From positions 15,386,027 through 15,450,026 of the forward strand of contig CM042548.1 in the NCBI GenBank assembly GCA_023630585.1: a DNA stretch of 64,000 nucleotides, in the 5' to 3' direction. The notes under the pieces are model-generated. The model made no database searches. It saw only the letters and a program-made list of their open reading frames with translations, and was not told the origin of the DNA. Shown in pieces: positions 58,285 through 64,000 of the stretch (its first letter is position 1; the number at the start of each line of letters is the position of its first letter). Both the position numbers and the translations under genes were made by a program. Source of the DNA: Cranoglanis bouderius. Its lineage: Eukaryota > Chordata > Actinopteri > Siluriformes > Cranoglanididae.

Positions 58285-59115
58285 TGCGTCTCTCAATCAG
58301 TAAGTCAGTGTTTGAGTCACTGAATCCTTCTGGCCATGACTGACATTCACTCCTCTCTCATTCAATGAGTCAGTGTTTGAGTCAGTGAATCCTTTTGGTC
58401 ATTACTGAGATTCACTCCTCTCTTGTTCAGAGATTTGGTGTTTGAGTTACTGAATCCTTTTGGTCATTACTGAGATTCGCTCCTCTCTTGTTCAGTGAGT
58501 CAGTGTTTGAGTCAGTGAACCCTTATAGTCATGACTGAGATTTGCTTCTCTCTTGTTCAGTTAGTCGATGTTTGAATCAGCGAATCCTTTCAGTCATGAC
58601 AGAATCGCTCTTCTCTCCTTTAGCAAACCATTGTTTGAGTCAGTGAATCCTATTGGTCATGACCAAGCCACTCCTCTATCATTCAGTGAGTCAGTGTTTG
58701 AGTCAGTGAATCCTTTTGGCCATGACTGAGATTCACTCTTCTCTCATTCAGCAAATCGGTATTTGAGTCAGTAAATCCTTTGAGTCATGACTGAGATTTG
58801 CACCTCTCTCATTCAGTGAGTCAGTGTTTGAGTCAATGAATCCTTTGAGTCATAACTGAGATTCTCTCCTCTCTTGTTCAGTGAGTCAGTGTTTAAATCA
58901 GTGAATCCTTTCAGTCATGAGAGATTCATTCCCCTCTCCTTTAGCAAATCATTGTTTGAGTCATTGATTCCTTTGAGTCATGACTGAGATTCACTCCTTT
59001 CTCATTCAATGAGTCAGTGTTTGAGTCAGTGAATCATTTCAGTCATAATAGATTTGTTCCTCTCTCATTCAGTGAGTCAGTGTTTTAGTCAATGAATCCT
59101 TTGAGTCATAAGAGA
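58285..59115 (-). repeat. ~62-bp minisatellite, right array (about 13-14 units), inverted relative to 56740
   Basis: On the plus strand each unit reads 'gtttgagtcagtgaatcctt', 'ttggtcatgactgagattca', 'ctcctctctcattcagtgag'. This is the reverse complement of the left array's unit. I count 20 exact TGAGTCA heptamers in about 830 bp. Units are better preserved than in the left array. Confidence 0.92.
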
Positions 59116-60599
59116 TTCGTGTTTTAGTGCATGCAATAGTAGCCAGCGTTGAGATTGGTGTAATAAAAATAACTCTTTTTCTAAACACATCCATAAAACT
59201 GAATGAATCAGAATGAATCATTTAAGTTGTGGGATGTGTTTGGAATTCTTTCATTTAAGGTTAAGCCAAGGTTAGTTACTGGTTAGTATTTGGCACTTTA
59301 AGTATTGTTTTAACAGTAGTACATTAATCATGAGTAAATGCAACATGGTCTCACATTTGCAGATTTGTAGTTTAAATTGAAGATAAGAATTAAAAAAATC
59401 GATCTCTGGTTGTTACTGCTTAATTACAAAAATAATATTCATAAATTTTTTTATGACTCTCAACCATCTTCCACAGCATAATGATTATAATCTAAAGAAA
59501 ACGTTGATTATCTATGAGGATTGCCTGCCATTTTTTCTTCTCTCAGTCTCTCTCTTCCCCTCTGTCCCTTATTCCCCACGGTATGCTAATCAGAAATTTT
59601 GTAGGTACAAATGTTGTTGTGGTCCTCGCGCCCCCCGTTGGACCAGGTTGAGTGGCAGACGGAACTTGTAATAGCAGGTGTTACCGTAGTGGTGCTGAAC
59701 AGCTTGCGAGCTCACCCAAGTTTGGATTTGTCCCTCAGGGACTGCCATTTGAATAAGCTGGAGCTGAAGGTCCGACTGTAACCCACCCCGACAGAAGCTG
59801 TGCACCTTTAATTAGGCAGAGAAAGGAGGAGTAAAGCAGAAAGATTTATGTGGAGTTTGGGCAGAAATAACTGCTCATTTCAGGTCTGGGAAAAAGTGTA
59901 GCACTGTTTGCATTTAGTCATTTAGAAATCTGTAGCATGAGAAAGTCTGTAACGATGTTAAAAAGTCGCAGCACTTTCTATCATTAACAACGGCCAAGAA
60001 GATGAATTGTATTGTTTGTGTACATGTGAACATTTAGCCGTAGCATTTATAATACAATCCAAAAGTCATGATTGTAAGGAGGGCAAAGATTAAAACACAG
60101 GAACACAATGGGCAAAATTCAAAAAGTAGTCAAAGAATGAGACGGCTCAGGACTTAGGTACCCTTAGGAGTTGGAAAGACTTCGCAATGATTGTTAGATT
60201 GAGTTTGCTTTATACAGTATACTGTGTAAACAGGAAGTGATGTAGAGGAGGTAAACTTTTACCTGTGAATTCACAAACCTCGTTCTTGTGAACCAGTAGA
60301 AACAAAGTAGGTGGACCCTGTGGTCCAAAAAAAGGTTGGAGCTGATTATTATTAAATAACAGTTTCACCAGACTTTACTTATTGTTCCTTGTCACTCATC
60401 TAAAAAAAAACAAACAAAAAAAACCAACAACAACCAATCAAATAACAAAACAATAAAACTAGCCGTCTCATCTACTGACATATGGAACAGTTTTTGTGCC
60501 AAAATTCTGTTTTTTCTCTCTCTAGGATTTACTTATAAGCATGAAAACTATAAAATACTATTGCTTTTACACAGCTTTCTTCTAAAAGGAAGGTGCTGT
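59116..60599. other. non-coding DNA with candidate block 59570-59820
   Basis: The block 59570-59820 is unique and balanced ('gtgcacctttaattaggcag'). The 71-codon minus frame across it has no recognisable domain. The rest is AT-rich unique DNA. Confidence 0.35.
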
Positions 60600-61045
60600 C
60601 TTTCAAAACTCAGATTAAGTTTACTATTAAACTATAACATTACCATACCTATGACAATTTTGTACATCACAATTTTGAGCTAAGTAAGCTAGCTAGCTTA
60701 GAATTAGTACTGTAGGTCTTGTGGAAAAAACAACAACAAACATTTAGCACATCATTATGCTCTACTATTTTGCCAAGAATTGAGGCAATTTTAAGCACAC
60801 ACTGAGCTCATATGCAATGTTTCACATTAGCTTTATACACAATTAATGCAAACGTTTCAACATGATTTCATGATTTCAGCTTGATTTTAGGATGAGCTAT
60901 TTTTCTGAAGTTTACTATCAATATATAAGATTGCCATGACAATTATGATTCTGTTCACTGCTCATTTGAGCTAGCTAGGCTTATCAGTGTGGTTCTTGTG
61001 GTGAAAAACGTACTTTTACCACATCATCACCCTGTAATAAAAAAA
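60600..61045 (+). repeat. diverged direct duplication, ~293-bp period
   Basis: The segment at 60618-60770 ('tttactattaaactataaca', 'gagctaagtaagctagctag', 'ggtcttgtgg', 'cacatcatta') is repeated with divergence at 60911-61035 ('tttactatcaatatataaga', 'gagctagctaggctta', 'ggttcttgtgg', 'cacatcatca'). The order and spacing agree, so this is an old tandem duplication. Confidence 0.65.
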
Positions 61046-62258
61046 AAAAAGGAACAAACTGAGGTTTTATGTAACACGAGTAACATGTAACATGAGTTTT
61101 AATGAAAAGCAAACCTGACCCAAACACCAATGTGTATAATCAGAATTTGCAACTATCTAAAACTCACATTTTTGAGTTCGAAGCTACTTCAAAAATGTAC
61201 AATATTTGTCTTTTTACAGAAATGAAGTGTTTTCTAATTTTATTAGTAGAACTCTGAAAATAGTTCTGGTGAGCAGAAAGAGGACCAGAAGCTTCCTTCT
61301 CTTTTGGCAGCATTAGTGATGCGGTAAGCTGGAGTTTTGCTTGTACAAAAATATTTTTTAAGCATGTTAGACAGATGTGGTCTAAATCTGTGCAAGAGGA
61401 ACGATGAGCCATCAGCTGTGCCACCCTGTACCCCAGCTCCCGAAGCTCCACAGGAATGCCCCACTGCGGGCAGGGGCACATTCATGCATCAAAGTGACCG
61501 GCGGCGCGGTGGTGATGGAGCATTGCAGTCAGCCTCTCGGCTAGCGCTGGCCTCCTCCTGTAGCATGGAAGAGGACATGAGGGATTGTCGTCACGGCGGG
61601 GCAGGAACACGAACAGGAGGATTCTTCAACCCCCGTCTCCTCCTGTTGCCCGGCCTGTCTCTGGAACCTTCTGCACGACAAATCCAGAAGTGCACCTCCT
61701 TCTCATGACCTTCTACCTCTGGTTTTGTTGATTTTATTAACATCTAAACAAATATGGCCTTTACTGCTGCACACAAAGGGTCCAGACCCTGGGTGAGAAA
61801 GCAGGAGTGTGAGAGTAAGAGCGGGCCCAAAAGCCTGGGGGTTGGATGCCATACATTGTGGAAACATAAGGTGTAAATATGGGACAGTAATTGGGGAGGC
61901 TTTTGGGTATACCAAGTCTGACCCTTGATTTAATTAAAGCAATTTAAAAAGCAGCTTCTTGAATTAATTAAATGCATGTCGCATCGTGGCAACCCCCATC
62001 CCCGGCTCTGGTTCACGCTTTCAATAAAGCAATCCGCTTCGGGTCCATTGTTTCACACGAGACTGATGGGAAGTGCAAGGGCTTAAAGAGAAAACTGATA
62101 CATGGTGGAATTTTAATGCAATTATATTCGAACCAAACCACAGAGAAATATGAGGAATATTGATAGCAAAGCAGTAATTTGGCAAAAATAAATCTAAACG
62201 CTTTTCATTAGATGCCCATCATTACTTCATTGAAAACAAAAAAAACATGCTGTATATA
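61046..62258. other. non-coding DNA; candidate conserved block 61930-62240
   Basis: The region 61340-61710 is GC-richer and open for 123 codons on the plus strand, but the protein is low in recognisable features and is not called. Positions 61930-62240 look like conserved non-coding DNA ('ggtggaattttaatgcaatt', 'tttggcaaaaataaatc'). Confidence 0.35.
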
Positions 62259-63117
62259 CAGGTGCATCTCAATAAATTAGAATGTCGTGGAAAAGTTCGT
62301 TTATTTCAGTAATTCAACTCAAATTGTGAAACTCGTGTATTAAATAAATTCAATGCACACAGACTGAAGTAGTTTAAGTCTTTGGTTCTTTTAACTGTGA
62401 TGATTTTGGCTCACATTTAACAAAAACCCACCAATTCACTATCTCAACAAATTAGAATACTTCATAAGACCAATAAAAAAAACATTTTTAGTGAATTGTT
62501 GGCCTTCTGGAAAGTATGTTCATTTACTGTACATGTACTCAATACTTGGTAGGGGCTCCTTTTGCTTTAATTACTGCCTCAATTCGGCGTGGCATGGAGG
62601 TGATCAGTTTGTGGCACTGCTGAGGTGGTATGGAAGCCCAGGTTTCTTTGACAGTGGCCTTCAGCTCATCTGCATTTTTTGGTCTCTTGTTTCTCATTTT
62701 CCTCTTGACAATACCCCATAGATTCTTTATGGGGTTCAGGTATGGTGAGTTTGCTGGCCAGTCAAGCACACCAACACCATGGTCATTTAACCAACTTTTG
62801 GTGCTTTTGGCAGTGTGGGCAGGTGCCAAATCCTGCTGGAAAATGAAATCAGCATCTTCAAAAAGCTGGTCAGCAGAAGGAAGCATGAAGCGCTCCAAAA
62901 TTTCTTGGTAAACGGGTGCAGTGACTTTGGTTTTCAAAAAACACAATGGACCAACACCAGCAGATGACATTGCACCCCAAATCATCACAGACTGTGGAAA
63001 CTGAACACTGGACTTCAAGCAACTTGGGCTATGAGCTTGTCCACCCTTCCTCCAGACTCTAGGACCTTGGTTTCCAAATGAAATACAAAACTTGCTCTCA
63101 TCTGAAAAGAGGATTTT

Positions 63118-63120
<3 letters not shown>
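62259..63120 (-). mobile_element. Tc1-like DNA transposon, 5' half missing
   Basis: The terminal sequence 'caggtgcatctcaataaatt' is preceded by TA (62257-62258). It is followed by a leader with an internal partial copy of the end motif ('acaaattagaatacttcat', near 62445) and then the C-terminal half of a transposase on the minus strand. The other end is replaced by a (TA)18 tract at 63121. Only one terminal repeat remains. Confidence 0.9.
62539..63120 (-). pseudogene. Tc1-like transposase, C-terminal half
   Basis: The first recognisable residues are 'KILFSDESKF', holding the first catalytic aspartate. They are followed by 'QSVMIWGAMSSAGVGPLCFL', 'FIFQQDLAPAH' with the second aspartate, and 'NSPYLNPIKNLWG', where lysine replaces the catalytic glutamate. 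The frame then runs uninterrupted to 'RRIEAVIKAKGAPTKY' and stop. The DNA-binding half is gone. About 194 codons of the usual 340 remain. The frame is open but the enzyme would be inactive. Confidence 0.88.

Positions 63121-63156
<36 letters not shown>
63121..63156. repeat. (TA)18 microsatellite at the broken edge of the Tc1 element
   Basis: Uninterrupted TA units; they extend the transposase frame as a poly Tyr-Ile artefact. Confidence 0.95.
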
Positions 63157-63161
<5 letters not shown>

Positions 63162-63346
63162 GTTCTGGAGCTTATTATTAGAGCTTAATTCCAATTTTAT
63201 CACTTTTAAAAATCAATATAAAGTTCTTTATATCTAACTCATAAATAACAAAAAAATTAAACATTAAACTTCCCTCAGAATCATAACTCATACTGTATAA
63301 CAAACAATAAAAGATAAACCTAAACAAAATAGTGGAAGGTTTTCTG
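63157..63346. other. AT-rich non-coding DNA
   Basis: Nothing recognisable. Confidence 0.5.
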
Positions 63347-63790
63347 TTGATATGGTGACGTTTTCCACGAGGAGACGTTTATTTAATATTGATGGAAGGA
63401 GTCTCTAGTGTCAGTGCTTCATCACTTTCAGTATATTTTATGAAACGGGAAAGTCTTTGGGAGGAGTTTAGCATTTCTTGGTAACATGACCATCTGTGTT
63501 ATTTTTGTTTTATTAATTTCCAGAGAGAGTAAGTGAAAACAGAAATTCACTTGTCTCACAGAAATGAAATGTAACTATAAATGAATAAAAAGTATGATGT
63601 GTTGTTCTTTAATTAAATAAAAAAATTATAATTGTTGCAAAATTGCTAATGAATAAAACACTTCATGACGTCCTGTTTTAGGAAAATATTCAAAATATTG
63701 GTGGTTACAGTAACTCTGCTTCATCACACCACATTGTTGCTGATTATTTTCCTACTACAGCATGCCCGCAGGTGTTTTATTCCATACTTA
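63347..63790 (+). repeat. HR repeat copy 10
   Basis: This is a well preserved copy: 'ttgatatggtgacgttttcc', 'gatggaaggagtctctagtg', 'cttggtaacatgac...', 'gaaatgtaactataaatgaa', 'aataaaacacttcatgacgt' and the closing arm 'tgattattttcctactacag' with 'ggtgttttattcc'. The 3' stem arms are at about 63653-63692 and 63738-63782. Confidence 0.85.
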
Positions 63791-64000
63791 AAACATTAAA
63801 ATAGCAAACTGACATTTCTGCTGTTTCTTAACTAGTCTAGCTAGCTAAAACAATTAAAATACATATTTATTTACGTTTACAAAATGTTGACAATTTTATC
63901 GTATCCCTCTACTGCAGGAATTGTTACATTTACATTAAAACATTTTTTTTATGGAATTTGTTTTACTTGAATTAGTTCAAGTTGGTAAATTGGTAATGGG
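63791..64000. other. AT-rich non-coding DNA to window end
   Basis: No gene or element is recognised. Confidence 0.5.

Noticed and set aside
56740..59115. CRISPR-like repeat array
   Set aside because: Units are ~62 bp, diverged along their whole length and without unique spacers; the DNA is eukaryotic.
61337..61708. 123-codon plus-strand frame
   Set aside because: No domain or signal is recognisable, overlapping antisense frames are also open, and the composition fits GC-richer non-coding DNA.

Overview
The window looks like teleost fish nuclear DNA. It is rich in CA/GT, GA and TA microsatellites, carries six separate Tc1/mariner relics, two Ty3/gypsy chromovirus-type LTR retrotransposons, tRNA-derived SINEs and a hairpin-ended interspersed repeat of a kind I associate with catfish-like (siluriform) genomes. 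Fish is a confident call; catfish is a tentative one made from memory of repeats. I recognise no host protein-coding gene, exon, tRNA or rRNA gene. Nearly every long open frame is either transposon-derived or an artefact of tandem repeats. The unique DNA is best read as intergenic or intronic sequence, with several GC-balanced, non-repetitive blocks that could be conserved non-coding elements.

Layout. 1-8.6 kb: unique DNA with four or more copies of the hairpin-ended repeat (here 'HR repeat') and a deleted mariner-like element (3532-4168). 8.6-11.4 kb: an old, internally deleted gypsy element on the minus strand, abutting a broken SINE. 11.6-27 kb: mostly unique DNA with more HR copies, one of them split by a Tc1 element with a clean TA target duplication (14980-16369), a SINE, a 64-unit TA tract and a G24 plus (GA)n tract. 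27163-32774: a complete gypsy element on the minus strand with same-length, apparently identical 683-bp LTRs, a 5-bp target duplication (TTATC) and one unbroken 1460-codon gag-pol frame with all catalytic residues visible. 33-43 kb: a Tc1 relic, SINEs, microsatellites, a TTTC-rich minisatellite and a mariner-like relic. 43.8-49.1 kb: a block of tandem arrays (GA; an 11-bp GAGGACA array; GT; GAAT; a 330-bp higher-order array; CT; a 16-bp array). 49-56.7 kb: mostly unique DNA plus a short Tc1-type element inside an HR copy. 56.7-59.1 kb: two arrays of the same roughly 62-bp minisatellite in opposite orientation, about 0.8 kb apart. 59-64 kb: unique DNA, a diverged direct duplication, a truncated Tc1 element and a last HR copy.

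The biology visible here is that of mobile elements. The complete gypsy element appears to belong to the self-priming (Tf1/sushi-like) type. The bases just inside its 5' LTR are complementary to a motif about 31 nt downstream of a TATA-like box in the LTR, and the same arrangement is kept in the diverged deleted relative 16 kb away. The Tc1/mariner copies are all dead, through deletions, frameshifts or a Glu-to-Lys change at the third catalytic residue.
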